DNA from: Candidatus Thiovulum imperiosus
Lineage (GTDB): Bacteria > Campylobacterota > Campylobacteria > Campylobacterales > Thiovulaceae
Length of the DNA stretch: 50,230 nt
Direction of reading: 5' to 3'
Assembly (NCBI GenBank): GCA_024281175.1
Contig: JAMJTW010000033.1
Coordinates: 1 to 50,230 of the forward strand
Below are positions 1 to 9,054 of this stretch, in pieces; position 1 is the stretch's first letter; each line of letters begins with the position of its first letter. The position numbers and the translations under genes were made by a program. The notes under the pieces were generated by a model that saw nothing but the letters and a program-made list of their open reading frames with translations, made no database searches and was not told where the DNA came from.

Positions 1-61
1 CATAAAAGAAAGGTTTCCTGAACCCTCACTTGCTTAGATTTCAATAATTCAACAACAAATT

Positions 62-90
62 TCAAAAAGAACACGAACTTTGTTTTCGTG
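62..90 (-). terminator. Possible Rho-independent terminator after viaA
   Basis: On the minus strand, just downstream of the viaA stop, CACGAA and TTCGTG form a 6-bp stem (72-90) with a short A-rich loop, followed by a T-rich stretch (TTCTTTTTG). The position right after the last gene of the ravA-viaA pair fits. The stem is short, so confidence is moderate. Bases 1-61 show no gene I can support. Confidence 0.4.
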
Positions 91-113
91 AGTGGAAGTA
101 TAGGGAAATAAAC

Positions 114-1970
114 TTAAATTTTACTGAAGTTTATAATTTTGTCGCTAAATTGATCTCCTGAAACAGAACTACCAACAATGACAGTCGTAATTTTAAAGTT
201 TTTTTCTTTTTTAGCCTTTTGTAGTTTTTGAGAAAAGTCCGAAGATACTCCAGCATATCCATCAGTAATAAAAAGAATATCAGATTTTGAAAAATTATCT
301 CTTTCCAAAATTTCCAAACTTCTATTTAGTGGAGTTTCAAAATCTGTTCCACCACCAAAAGATTGAAGCAAAAAGTTCATAAGATTATTCAAGGCATTTT
401 CACCTTTCGTAAGTTCAAACTCAACGGTTTGGTTTGTTGAAGAAAAAGTTATCAAATAGCATTCACGATTTTCTTTCAGGGCAATTTTTACCATAGCGAG
501 AGTTAGTGCTTTTGCAACTTCTTCAGGAACTCCATTCATTGAACCAGAAGTATCAATATTTACAATGATTGGACCACTATTTTGTTTAGATTTTTTATCT
601 TGCTTCTCTTTTTCAATCTTTACAACCTCATCATCAAAGCCACTCAATTCATAAGTCAAAAGTTTATTTTCCGTATATTTGGAATAGAAAAGCATCTCAG
701 TTTCAGAAGTTCCCAAGTTAGATAATTCACTTGGTAAAAGTCTATGAATATCAGAACTTTGTTGAATTCCCATAATTTCATCTTTAGAAATTGGAGAGAT
801 TTTCCGTTTTTTCTCAACTACAACTTCTTTATAAAGAATATTTTCAAAATCAAAATCTTCGTTGTGATATTTCATACGACCAAGAGATTTAGCAATTTCT
901 TGTAATTTATCTTTTTGCTCTAGAATCTGAGAGAACTTTTGGAGATTTATCCACTCTTTGCTGTGCAAAATTCCTTTTGACAAATCCCAACCCATTCCAG
1001 TTAAACCTGTGATATTTCCAAAAATTTCAGAAATTTCTTTCAATTGTTTGTAATATTCATCAAAATATTTATGGTCTGCTAAAAAATTCTGGTGAAGAGG
1101 TAAAAATGCTTTTTTCAGTTCTGAAAGTTTTTCCAATTCAACTTCTGCATTCTCCAATAGCGATGAGGTCTCCAAAATATTTTTTTCTAAAAGTGAAATT
1201 GCAGAGTCTAAAAGTTCCTTCTTTTTTTGGTCAGTCTCTTTTTTAGGTTGTCGGTTTCTTCTATTTTTTACAACAATTTTTGAGTTTGGCTTTTCTTCTA
1301 ACTCACTTCTCTCTTTTTTGAGTTTCTCTAATTTATTTTTATCTTTTTGTAGTTTTTGACCGTTTTCAGAAAGATACTTTTCAAGTTTTTGAATTTCAAC
1401 TTCAAATTTGAAATCTGCTCCACCTTTTAAAGGAACACCAAACTCTTTTGAGGCTTTTCGGAGAGCTTTAAAAACTATCTTCTCTTCTTCATGATTTGGT
1501 AAATACTCTTTTTGATGAGTAAAACGATTTAAAACTTCTCTTGCTGAATGGAAAAGCTCTTTAAATTTTACTGGTAAACTTTTGATGCCTTGCCACAAAG
1601 TAGTAGCTTGTGGAACTTGAGTCTTTACAATCTCCTCAAACTCTTGTCTTGCTTTTCTAAAAGAGACCTCTTTATAAGTTTTGTAATGATTTTTTGCACT
1701 ATTTTCAAATTTTTGGAAACTCTCTTTTAAAAGTTTTTTTGAAAGCTCTAAATTTCCTTGTGAAAGTTTGGAAATATCTTTCAAATTTACTTTTAATTGC
1801 TCTTCAAGATAAGTTCCAGTTGATGGAATATTTCTCTTTTTATCATAAAGGTAGTAAAAAATCTTTTTTGCTACCTCATCAGCAATTTCAGAAGACTCAA
1901 GAGAGAAATCCCAAATAGACTCCATAATTTCTTGGTTATAAGCTATTTCTATTTCAAAAGTATCAACCAT
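114..1970 (-). CDS. viaA: ViaA-like von Willebrand factor A domain protein
   Basis: 618 residues. The first ~450 are helical and charged, with a Lys/Glu-rich coiled-coil stretch around 200-290. The C-terminal ~155 residues are a VWA domain with a full MIDAS metal site: DTSGSM near residue 472, the Thr of GGGTDFETP and the Asp of LFITDG. In E. coli, ViaA partners the MoxR-type AAA+ ATPase RavA, and the pair has been linked to respiratory complexes and aminoglycoside sensitivity. Here the gene overlaps ravA by 8 bp on the same strand, so the two are surely translated together. It starts with ATG at 1970. The protein is longer than E. coli ViaA (483 residues), mostly through the coiled-coil middle. 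Family assignment rests on the VWA domain plus the neighbour. Confidence 0.85.
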   Translation of the reverse strand: MVDTFEIEIAYNQEIMESIWDFSLESSEIADEVAKKIFYYLYDKKRNIPSTGTYLEEQLKVNLKDISKLSQGNLELSKKLLKESFQKFENSAKNHYKTYKEVSFRKARQEFEEIVKTQVPQATTLWQGIKSLPVKFKELFHSAREVLNRFTHQKEYLPNHEEEKIVFKALRKASKEFGVPLKGGADFKFEVEIQKLEKYLSENGQKLQKDKNKLEKLKKERSELEEKPNSKIVVKNRRNRQPKKETDQKKKELLDSAISLLEKNILETSSLLENAEVELEKLSELKKAFLPLHQNFLADHKYFDEYYKQLKEISEIFGNITGLTGMGWDLSKGILHSKEWINLQKFSQILEQKDKLQEIAKSLGRMKYHNEDFDFENILYKEVVVEKKRKISPISKDEIMGIQQSSDIHRLLPSELSNLGTSETEMLFYSKYTENKLLTYELSGFDDEVVKIEKEKQDKKSKQNSGPIIVNIDTSGSMNGVPEEVAKALTLAMVKIALKENRECYLITFSSTNQTVEFELTKGENALNNLMNFLLQSFGGGTDFETPLNRSLEILERDNFSKSDILFITDGYAGVSSDFSQKLQKAKKEKNFKITTVIVGSSVSGDQFSDKIINFSKI

Positions 1971-3618
1971 CTTCTAAACTTTTCTTGCGATTTTCTCGAT
2001 CTTCTACTGCTTTCTTATAGTAAAGTTCAATTGTATTTTTCAATTTTTGAAACTTTGCAAGGACTTCTATCACTTCTTCAAAATCATTTTGTAAAGAATT
2101 TTTGACAACAGAAACTTTCTCTTTTTCTATCCAGAGATGAGAATTTATAGAAGTTTTTACTTCTTCTAATTTCTGCTCTATTTCACCAAAACCTTTTTCA
2201 ACTTCTGGTAATTTCGATGAGGTTTGTCGAAAAAGGACTTCTAAATCTTCAACAATATTTCGAAGTGGAGTCTGAATTGGCTGGTTTTCGTAAAGAAAAG
2301 GAAGTTCGTAAGTAAGTTTTCTATAAGAGTGGTCTTGAGGGAAGAAATCATGGCTACTATTCCAAAACTGTTGTTCTCCATGAAAGTAGATATATTCTCC
2401 TTTCTCATTTTGAACTGGATTTCCCTCGGAGTATAGAAGAAAGAAACGGTGATGTTGTGGATGAACATCAGCTTTTTGAGTAGAAAACTGAAAATTTTCT
2501 CTACCGTAAAAGTAGATATATCCATGTGTTTTATGTTCCAAATGAACTTCTTCTAAAATCTCACTCTCTTTTTCTGAAACCCTCTCTCCATTTACATTCA
2601 AAAATAGAGGTTCTCCATTTTCATTTCTCTCTTGAGCCATATTTTCAGAAATATTAAGTTTTTGAAATTTCTCAAACTGTTTATCATAGAGAAAACTCAT
2701 TTTTGATGCTTTTTTAGAGTCTGAAGTTGGTAAATTTGCTAAAACAACTTTTTCGACTTCATCGCGATTCTCTTCGTCATTCCAAAAAACATTTGAGAGA
2801 AGTGAAATATCCAAAACATTGACTTCACTTCGTTCATTTGAAAGTGCAGAAGCCTTTAAAATCTTCACAGCTTTTTTGAGTCGTCGGTCGCTGATTGTCT
2901 CAAAATCATTCTCATTAAATTTCTCTTTTAACTCTTTGTGAATATTTGAGATAATTTGTGCATTTTCTTGAGAAAGTTTCACTTTGTTCATATCTTTGTG
3001 GAAACTTTCCAACTCTTCGACTTTCAAACGATTTTCAATTGAAACACCATCAAAACTTTTGTTTTCACTCAAAAGCAAATAAACTTTTTTCTCTTCAGAA
3101 ACATAATCGATAAACATTCGAGTCAAAAATCTGTCGTAAAGTGCCTGTAATTCGATACTCTCTTTTGGCAACTCATTTGAAGCTCCGATAACAGAAAGCA
3201 GATTTGTTTTCTCATTTTTAGTTCCGTTCCGAAATATCTTCTCATTCATAATTGTCAAAAGTGAATTTAAAATCGACGAATTTGCTTTGAAAGTCTCATC
3301 AAGAAAAGCGATATGTGAAGTTGGCAAATAGCCATCAGTTTTTCTCTCAAATCTATCCTCTTTTAGACCAGCAACTGACATTGGGCCAAAAAGCTCTTCA
3401 GGTGTCGAGAATTTTGTAAGCAGATACTCAAAATATTTTCCATCTGAAACAACAGAAGAGAGCCGACGAGCAATTTCACTTTTTGCAGTTCCGGGAGGTC
3501 CAATCAAAAGCAAATTTTCACCTGCCAACATTGTTAAAAGTGCTTCTTTAATATGCGGTTCTCTCTCAATCAAGCCATAGTTTAGTTCTTTCAATAAATT
3601 TGATATTTTCTGTTTCAA
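1963..3618 (-). CDS. ravA: RavA-like MoxR-family AAA+ ATPase
   Basis: 551 residues. Walker A is GPPGTAKS (40-47), Walker B IAFLDE (103-108) and sensor 1 SNE near 147-149. The stretch FSTPEELFGPMSVAGLK matches the RavA branch of MoxR ATPases closely. RavA is a hexameric ATPase that works with the VWA protein ViaA, encoded immediately downstream with an 8-bp overlap. The start is TTG at 3618, preceded by AAGGAA. The C-terminal part is unusual: residues 366-397 and 408-437 form two copies of an aromatic- and His-rich motif (G/E-YIYFxG...FxxxxHxF/HxxxxL-Y), followed by a coiled coil to the end. This sits where E. coli RavA has its LARA and triple-helical regions. Confidence 0.9.
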   Translation of the reverse strand: MKQKISNLLKELNYGLIEREPHIKEALLTMLAGENLLLIGPPGTAKSEIARRLSSVVSDGKYFEYLLTKFSTPEELFGPMSVAGLKEDRFERKTDGYLPTSHIAFLDETFKANSSILNSLLTIMNEKIFRNGTKNEKTNLLSVIGASNELPKESIELQALYDRFLTRMFIDYVSEEKKVYLLLSENKSFDGVSIENRLKVEELESFHKDMNKVKLSQENAQIISNIHKELKEKFNENDFETISDRRLKKAVKILKASALSNERSEVNVLDISLLSNVFWNDEENRDEVEKVVLANLPTSDSKKASKMSFLYDKQFEKFQKLNISENMAQERNENGEPLFLNVNGERVSEKESEILEEVHLEHKTHGYIYFYGRENFQFSTQKADVHPQHHRFFLLYSEGNPVQNEKGEYIYFHGEQQFWNSSHDFFPQDHSYRKLTYELPFLYENQPIQTPLRNIVEDLEVLFRQTSSKLPEVEKGFGEIEQKLEEVKTSINSHLWIEKEKVSVVKNSLQNDFEEVIEVLAKFQKLKNTIELYYKKAVEDRENRKKSLEDG

Positions 3619-3868
3619 AACATTCCTTGTAAGTTATGTTAATGAATTTTAACCAAATAGTTTGTCAGAAATTGTCTATAAACTTATGAATTACCGAAAT
3701 CTAAGTAAGTTTGGGTTAGGAAAATGAGTTAGGTTTGAGAGAAGTCTATTTCTAAATGTTTGGGAGTTCTTTTTTAGAATTTTGTCGAGAAGAAGTAAGT
3801 GAAAATGTTTTGTATCTTCAAAAAGTCGGAGCATCATGGAAAGGAGATTTCTCCATTCCGTGATTGTT
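3619..3868. other. Intergenic region between terB-like gene and ravA
   Basis: 250 bases with no gene I can support. On the minus strand a hairpin forms around GGAGAAATCTCC (about 3840-3852), just after the TerB-like stop, but no T-tract follows, so it is only a weak terminator candidate. A 73-codon minus-strand reading frame (3691-3912) overlaps the end of the TerB-like gene; I see no family signature in it. The ravA Shine-Dalgarno sequence lies at its ravA end. Confidence 0.4.
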
Positions 3869-4273
3869 TTATTGAAAGATAGAGAAGTTGTTCTTTTTAG
3901 ATACAAAATCAAACATCTCTTCTAATTTAGATTGCTCTGTACCAAAAGCGTTACTAAATGTAAAAAAGAGAGCTTTTTCATTGTCATCAGCGTGACCATC
4001 AGCAAGAAGTAAATCTAAAGTATTCATTAAAAGAACCTCTTTCTGCTCCTCATTGAGTATGTTATTGATATTAGCAACATTCTGCTCTAAATCGTTGTTC
4101 TGTTTGATATACTCGACAGCATCTTGAATTGGCTCTTCTTCACCAAACATTGCGATTAGAGTTCCCATCTCTTCGTCAGCAAGTTCACCATCAGCAGCAA
4201 CCATATAAACAGACGCGATAGCTAGAGATAAGTAAGGAGTAAGTTCAATCTCTCTTTTTCCAAAACCAAACAT
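3869..4273 (-). CDS. TerB-like (tellurite-resistance/DjlA N-terminal type) helical protein
   Basis: 134 residues, all-helical, with the acidic metal-site pattern of the TerB fold: MVAADGELADEEM near residues 24-36 and a second half-site LLLADGHADDNEKALF near 88-103. TerB-like domains are small cytoplasmic modules often linked to envelope stress; the precise job is unknown. The start is ATG at 4273 with AAGGGA upstream. It stands alone, divergent from the tRNA-Ser/tsaD transcript, with its own AT-rich promoter region. No ter operon genes are adjacent, so a tellurite role is not implied. Confidence 0.7.
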   Translation of the reverse strand: MFGFGKREIELTPYLSLAIASVYMVAADGELADEEMGTLIAMFGEEEPIQDAVEYIKQNNDLEQNVANINNILNEEQKEVLLMNTLDLLLADGHADDNEKALFFTFSNAFGTEQSKLEEMFDFVSKKNNFSIFQ

Positions 4274-4380
4274 ATAGTATTCCCTTGTAATAATTTTCGA
4301 TATATTACAGATAGATAGTGTTGATATTTATTAGTAAATAGATATAGTTTTATCTTTAAAGATATATTTAGAATTCTTAT

Positions 4381-4388
4381 TATAGAAT
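4381..4388 (+). promoter_or_regulatory. Probable sigma-70 -10 element for tRNA-Ser and tsaD
   Basis: TATAGAAT lies 18 bases before the tRNA 5' end in a very AT-rich stretch, matching the extended AT-rich -10 of Campylobacterota housekeeping promoters. Two GAATTC palindromes (4371 and 4385) flank and overlap it. No clear -35 is visible, which is usual for this phylum. Confidence 0.45.
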
Positions 4389-4406
4389 TCCAGACCACAA
4401 ATATTA

Positions 4407-4494
4407 GGACAGATGGCCGAGCGGTTGAAGGCGCACGCCTGGAACGCGTGTGTAGTGAAAGCTACCGAGGGTTCGAATCCCTCTCTGTCCGCCA
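4407..4494 (+). tRNA. tRNA-Ser (anticodon GGA)
   Basis: Complete class II tRNA. Acceptor arms GGACAGA and TCTGTCC pair, G is the discriminator and CCA is encoded. The anticodon loop CTGGAAC gives GGA. A long variable arm and the T-arm GGTTCGAATCC are present. It is followed after 20 bases by tsaD on the same strand, with no terminator between them, so the tRNA is likely processed from a transcript that also carries tsaD. Confidence 0.96.
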
Positions 4495-4514
4495 CTTTTC
4501 CCAAGGTTTCCAGA

Positions 4515-5507
4515 ATGATTTTAAGTATAGAGAGTAGTTGCGACGACAGTTCAATTGCAATTACAGAGATAGGTAGTAAAAAACTTATTTTTCATAAAAG
4601 AGTTTCTCAAGCACTTCAGCACTCTCAATATGGTGGAGTTGTTCCAGAGTTAGCGAGTCGTCTTCACACAGAAGCACTTCCAAAGATATTAGAAGAGACA
4701 AAAAGATATTTTAAAGAGATAAAAGCTGTTGCAGTTACAAATGAGCCTGGACTTGTTGTTACACTTTTGGAGGGAGTAACAATGGCAAAAGCTCTCAGCA
4801 TATCTTTAGGAGTGCCTCTAATTGGAGTAAATCATCTGAAAGGGCATATCTACTCTACATTTATAGAGAAAGAGGCAAAACTTCCAACTCTAGTTCTACT
4901 TCTCTCTGGAGGACATACCCAACTTATAGAAGTGGAGAGTTGGAATAGATTTCAAGTAGTGGCTTCTACTCTGGACGACTCTCTTGGAGAGAGTTTTGAT
5001 AAAGTGGCAAAGATGTTGGGATTGGGGTATCCCGGTGGAGTTCCAATAGAAAATCTTGCAAAAGAGGGAGATGCGATGAGGTTTGACTTTCCAGTTCCAC
5101 TGTCTCAATCTCCAAAAATGGCATTCAGTTACTCTGGTTTAAAAAATAGTGTAAGACTTGAAATAGAAAAGGGTGATAAAAAAAATTTACAATTTCAGAG
5201 AGATATTTCAGCATCTTTTCAGAGAGTGGCAACAGCTCATATTGTTCAGAAGTTGAAGAAGTATTTGAAAACTTCAAACAGGTTTCGAACTCTTAGTATA
5301 GTTGGTGGAGTGAGTGCAAATAGATATATTTTTAAAGAGATTTCTAAAGTTGCAAAAAAATTTGGAGTTGAAGAAGTTATCTCTCCAAAAATGGAATTTA
5401 CTTCAGACAATGGAGCGATGATTGGAAGATATGGGATAGAGCTATTTCAAAATAAAGTCTTCACCCCTCTCGAAGATTTAGATGTAAAATCGAGAAATTC
5501 ACTTTGA
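4515..5507 (+). CDS. tsaD: tRNA N6-threonylcarbamoyladenosine synthase subunit TsaD
   Basis: 330 residues, the usual size. TsaD transfers the threonylcarbamoyl group from threonylcarbamoyl-AMP to A37 of ANN-decoding tRNAs, with TsaB and TsaE. Seen here: N-terminal [12 protein letters not shown], the metal-binding pair in [10 protein letters not shown], the ASKHA-fold LLSGGHTQL, and C-terminal VGGVSANRY and [10 protein letters not shown] place the start at ATG 4515: the frame stays open upstream, but only because it reads through the tRNA-Ser gene. The stop overlaps the addB TTG start (TTGA), so translation is coupled. Confidence 0.95.
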   Translation: MILSIESSCDDSSIAITEIGSKKLIFHKRVSQALQHSQYGGVVPELASRLHTEALPKILEETKRYFKEIKAVAVTNEPGLVVTLLEGVTMAKALSISLGVPLIGVNHLKGHIYSTFIEKEAKLPTLVLLLSGGHTQLIEVESWNRFQVVASTLDDSLGESFDKVAKMLGLGYPGGVPIENLAKEGDAMRFDFPVPLSQSPKMAFSYSGLKNSVRLEIEKGDKKNLQFQRDISASFQRVATAHIVQKLKKYLKTSNRFRTLSIVGGVSANRYIFKEISKVAKKFGVEEVISPKMEFTSDNGAMIGRYGIELFQNKVFTPLEDLDVKSRNSL

Positions 5508-7810
5508 TAATCTTTACAAATCGTAGAGGGGTTCGAAATTTTAAAAAGAGATTTGAGAATGAGAATAGAAGTTTTGAGAACCTCATCACCATAGAAGAGT
5601 TTTTAAAAAGAGCAATTTTTGTTGATGGATTTCGCAGAGTAAATCGACTTGAAAGAGAAGTCATTTTTAACTCTGTTGTAAAGAGAGTTCGAAGAGATAT
5701 CTTTAGTATCGATACCGATATTTTCAACTTCCTGAGCTACTCAAAATATTTCTTCTCTTTCTTTGAAGAACTTGCTGTTGAAGGAGTCGAAATCTCCTAC
5801 CTCAAAGATGCTGACTACTACGAAGATTATAAAACTCACATCTCCATTCTTGAAGAGATTTTTGAAAAATATAAAATAGAGATGGAAAAATTTGGATATC
5901 TCGATTCCATTTTTACTCCAAAAAACTATGAGTTGAATTTGCCCTATATCAAATCTTTCAAAAAGATAGAGTATATCTTTGAAGGGAGATTTACCAATTT
6001 CCAATTAGAACTTTTCAATAAAATTTCTAACGAGATTCCAATCTATCTAAATTTTGTTAGAAGTAAATTTAACTCTAAAATAGAGAAGCAGTTAGAAATG
6101 GAGTTTGAACCAAATTTTGAGTATAGAATCGAGTGGAAAAGTCGAAAGATTCTCTCAAAGAGAAAAGTTTCATTTGCAAAGAAAATAGATATCTACTCTT
6201 TTCAAAATAGGATTTCTCAAGTTGGGTTTGTGAAAGAGAAAATCTTTAAAGCGGTAGAGAGTGGAGTTTCTCCAGAAAAGATAGGAGTAATTCTTTTAGA
6301 AGAGAGTTTTGCTACAACTTTACAGAAGTTTGATATAAAGAGAAATCTCAATTTTGCAATGGGATTTTCAATTAAAGAGAGTCAAATCTATCTAATTTTA
6401 AATGCGATTTATAAATCTTTAACGGGAGATTCCAAAGAGAACTCTTTTCGGCTAAAAAGGATTTTGGAAGAGGAAGCAGAGCTATTTCTATACTTTTCGA
6501 AGAATTGGGAAAAGAGGGATTTGGCTGGATTTAGAGAAATTTTGAAAGGGGTGATTGAAAAGAGTCTATTCAAAAAGATATTTCCAATTTGGAAACTTTT
6601 TTTAAGTGATAATTTGGAGAAGTTGCCAGTTAAAGTTCTCTTAAAACTGTTTTTGAAAGAGTTGGAAGAGATATCAATCGATGATACAAAAGGTGGAAAG
6701 ATTACAGTTTTAGGTCTACTTGAGACAAGGGGAGCAGAGTTTGAAACTGTAATTATTTTGGATTTTAATGATGAGGTTTTTCCAAAAAGAGAAGAAAAAG
6801 ATTTTTTTATAAATAGTGATATTCGAAGAGATGTAAAATTGCCTCTAATTGAGGATAGAGAGGCTCTTCAGAAACTATATCTTCAAAGAGTTTTTCAGAA
6901 AGCTGAAGCTGTTTACATCTCTTATGTCTCTAGTGAAACTACAAAGATATCCCGTTTCTTCCACGATTTCAACTTTCGAGAAAAACCTTACAACAAAAGT
7001 TATGAGAAGCATCTTCTGGAAATTGTTCTTCCAAAATCTGAAGTTAAAAATCACTGGAGAGAAGAGAGAGTTTTAGAGAACTATAAGTTTTCAAAAAGAG
7101 AACTCTCAAATTCAAAACTTCGAAATTTTTTGGAGTGTCGTAGAGGTTTCTACTTCAAATATATTTTGGGAATTGAGAAACATATTCTTGATAGAGACCC
7201 AAATCTTGAAGTTGGAAACTTACTTCATACTGTTTTAAATTTGGCATACAGAGATGTAAAGAGTTTTGAAACTATTTATGAATTGGAAAAGAGTCTTCAA
7301 ACAGCTTTTGATGAGGTAGATTTTGAAAATCTCTATAAAGATTTCTGGTTACAAAAACTAGAAAGATTTGCTAAAAATGAGATTTTGAGATTTCAAAGTG
7401 GAGTTAGAATTTCTCTTCTTGAAGTAGATTTTGAAACAGAGTATAGAGGTTTTAAATTTATTGGTAGAGTCGATAGAGTCGATATTCTACCAGATGGAAA
7501 TTTGCTTCTAATCGATTACAAAACTAAAGAGCCAACAAAGTTCTACAATAGTGAAATTGGGAAAAAAGAACACGATTTCCAACTCCTCTTCTACTACATT
7601 CTTCTTTCTGAAAATGGCTACAAAGTCGATTTAGAAAATCTATTCTACTATAACTTATCAGAAGGAAAACTAATCCCAAACAGTAGAACTTTAGAAGAGT
7701 TTCATGAAGTTTTAGAAAGTTTGAAAACTTTGGAAAAGGAGAAGATAGATTTCCACGAAACAGTAGAGTGTAGTAGCTACTGTGAATTTAAAATCGTCTG
7801 TAATAGATAG
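5504..7810 (+). CDS. addB: AddB-type helicase-nuclease subunit (PD-(D/E)XK nuclease)
   Basis: 768 residues. The middle carries UvrD/AddB-like helicase remnants ([27 protein letters not shown], near 405-430). The C-terminus is a RecB-type nuclease with the LLIDYKTKE active-site core (near 665) and the QLLFYYILL helix. A Cys near residue 543 (FLECR) and the terminal C-x3-C-x5-C ([12 protein letters not shown]) probably bind an Fe-S cluster, as in AddB and Cas4. No intact N-terminal Walker A is visible. AddAB processes double-strand breaks for RecA. It starts with TTG overlapping the tsaD stop; addA is not in this window. The partner and any Chi sequence are unknown; note the GATGAGGT family. 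Confidence 0.8.
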   Translation: MIIFTNRRGVRNFKKRFENENRSFENLITIEEFLKRAIFVDGFRRVNRLEREVIFNSVVKRVRRDIFSIDTDIFNFLSYSKYFFSFFEELAVEGVEISYLKDADYYEDYKTHISILEEIFEKYKIEMEKFGYLDSIFTPKNYELNLPYIKSFKKIEYIFEGRFTNFQLELFNKISNEIPIYLNFVRSKFNSKIEKQLEMEFEPNFEYRIEWKSRKILSKRKVSFAKKIDIYSFQNRISQVGFVKEKIFKAVESGVSPEKIGVILLEESFATTLQKFDIKRNLNFAMGFSIKESQIYLILNAIYKSLTGDSKENSFRLKRILEEEAELFLYFSKNWEKRDLAGFREILKGVIEKSLFKKIFPIWKLFLSDNLEKLPVKVLLKLFLKELEEISIDDTKGGKITVLGLLETRGAEFETVIILDFNDEVFPKREEKDFFINSDIRRDVKLPLIEDREALQKLYLQRVFQKAEAVYISYVSSETTKISRFFHDFNFREKPYNKSYEKHLLEIVLPKSEVKNHWREERVLENYKFSKRELSNSKLRNFLECRRGFYFKYILGIEKHILDRDPNLEVGNLLHTVLNLAYRDVKSFETIYELEKSLQTAFDEVDFENLYKDFWLQKLERFAKNEILRFQSGVRISLLEVDFETEYRGFKFIGRVDRVDILPDGNLLLIDYKTKEPTKFYNSEIGKKEHDFQLLFYYILLSENGYKVDLENLFYYNLSEGKLIPNSRTLEEFHEVLESLKTLEKEKIDFHETVECSSYCEFKIVCNR

Positions 7811-7851
7811 TTGTAAAATACAGCTCAAATTTTATATTTTAAAGGAAATCT

Positions 7852-9021
7852 TTGAAACTAAATACAGAAAATTTAACTCTGTTAGCCATAATTTTTGGTA
7901 TTCTATTTGGGGCATTTCTTCCTGAAATTGCTCTACAACAACAAATCATCGGTTCGCTCTTTTTAGCACTACTTAAAATGTTAATTGTTCCTCTGATTTT
8001 TGCTTCTATTTTTGTGGCAATTGTTGGAATTGGTGGAGTTCAGGAATTGAAAGGTGTTGGAACTCGGGCATTCACTTACTACTTCTCAACTACGGCATTA
8101 GCTGTAATTATGGGAATTATAGTTGTAAACCTCATCAACCCTGGAAATGGTCTTGAAATTCCAGTTGGTTCTGCCCCTGAAATTCGTGAGTTCTCTCTTT
8201 CAGACTTCATTTTAGGATTTGTTCCAACGAATATTGTAAATTCCCTCGCAAATGGTTCTGTAATTCAAATCATCTTTTTCACAATTCTTCTTGCAATGGC
8301 AACTCTGCACCTTTCCGAAGAGAGACGAATTCCACTTCAAAACTTCTTCTCATCTCTAAATGATGCGATGATGGTTTTAGCAAAATGGGTGATAAAACTT
8401 ACTCCAATTGGGGTATTTTCACTTATCTCTTTTGTTGTTGCTGAAAAGGGATTAGACTCTCTACTACCTCTTTGGGAATATGTTCTTGCTGTAATTCTTG
8501 CTCTTGGAATTCATGCAACCGTTACACTACCAACAATTCTCTACTTCTTTGCAAAAGTATCTCCACTTCAATACTTTTCACAAGTTCGAGAAGCTGTTCT
8601 TTTGGCTTTTTCAACAGCTTCCAGTTCAGCAACTCTACCAGTTTCGATAGAAGTTTCTCAAGAGAAAGGTGGAGTTTCAAAAAAGAGTGCTGGTTTCATT
8701 CTTCCTCTTGGAGCTACTGTAAATATGGACGGTACTGCTCTTTATGAAAGTATCGCTGTAATTTTCATTGCAAATCTTGCTGGAGTTGATTTGAGTTTTG
8801 GACAGCAAATTCTTATCTTTCTAACAGCAACTCTTGCTTCAATTGGTGCTGCTGGAATTCCGGGAGCTGGAATTGTGATGATGGTTATAGTTTTAGATAC
8901 AGTTGGACTTCCTCATGAGTACATCTCTGTAATTCTTGTTGTTGATAGAATTCTCGATATGTTCCGAACTGCTACAAATGTTTGGGGTGACCTCATCGGT
9001 GCTAAGGTTTTAGATAAGTAG
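7852..9021 (+). CDS. Dicarboxylate/amino acid:cation symporter (DAACS/GltP family)
   Basis: 389 residues with eight or so membrane helices and two re-entrant hairpins. Family signatures are the Ser-rich hairpin STASSSATLP (near residue 260) and NMDGTALYE (near 288). These proteins couple Na+ or H+ to uptake of glutamate, aspartate or C4-dicarboxylates; the substrate cannot be told from sequence. The start is TTG at 7852, with AAAGGAAA in Shine-Dalgarno position. It may have its own promoter (TTTATATTTT at 7830-7840) or be read through from addB 41 bases upstream. A strong hairpin terminator follows. Confidence 0.9.
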   Translation: MKLNTENLTLLAIIFGILFGAFLPEIALQQQIIGSLFLALLKMLIVPLIFASIFVAIVGIGGVQELKGVGTRAFTYYFSTTALAVIMGIIVVNLINPGNGLEIPVGSAPEIREFSLSDFILGFVPTNIVNSLANGSVIQIIFFTILLAMATLHLSEERRIPLQNFFSSLNDAMMVLAKWVIKLTPIGVFSLISFVVAEKGLDSLLPLWEYVLAVILALGIHATVTLPTILYFFAKVSPLQYFSQVREAVLLAFSTASSSATLPVSIEVSQEKGGVSKKSAGFILPLGATVNMDGTALYESIAVIFIANLAGVDLSFGQQILIFLTATLASIGAAGIPGAGIVMMVIVLDTVGLPHEYISVILVVDRILDMFRTATNVWGDLIGAKVLDK

Positions 9022-9027
9022 TCTTTT

Positions 9028-9054
9028 GAGTGGAGAGGTCTCCACTCATATTTT
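9028..9054. terminator. Rho-independent terminator between symporter and flhA
   Basis: A perfect 9-bp stem GAGTGGAGA / TCTCCACTC with a GG loop, followed on the plus strand by ATATTTTCT. It separates two convergent genes (symporter on plus, flhA on minus) and sits directly after the flhA stop codon, so it may serve both. Confidence 0.8.

Noticed and set aside
3691-3912. 73-codon minus-strand reading frame next to the TerB-like gene
   Set aside because: It overlaps the end of that gene, has no ribosome site I can see and no family signature.
4413-4514. Upstream extension of tsaD by 34 codons
   Set aside because: The extension reads through the complete tRNA-Ser gene; TsaD homologues begin at the ILSIESSCD motif encoded right after ATG 4515.
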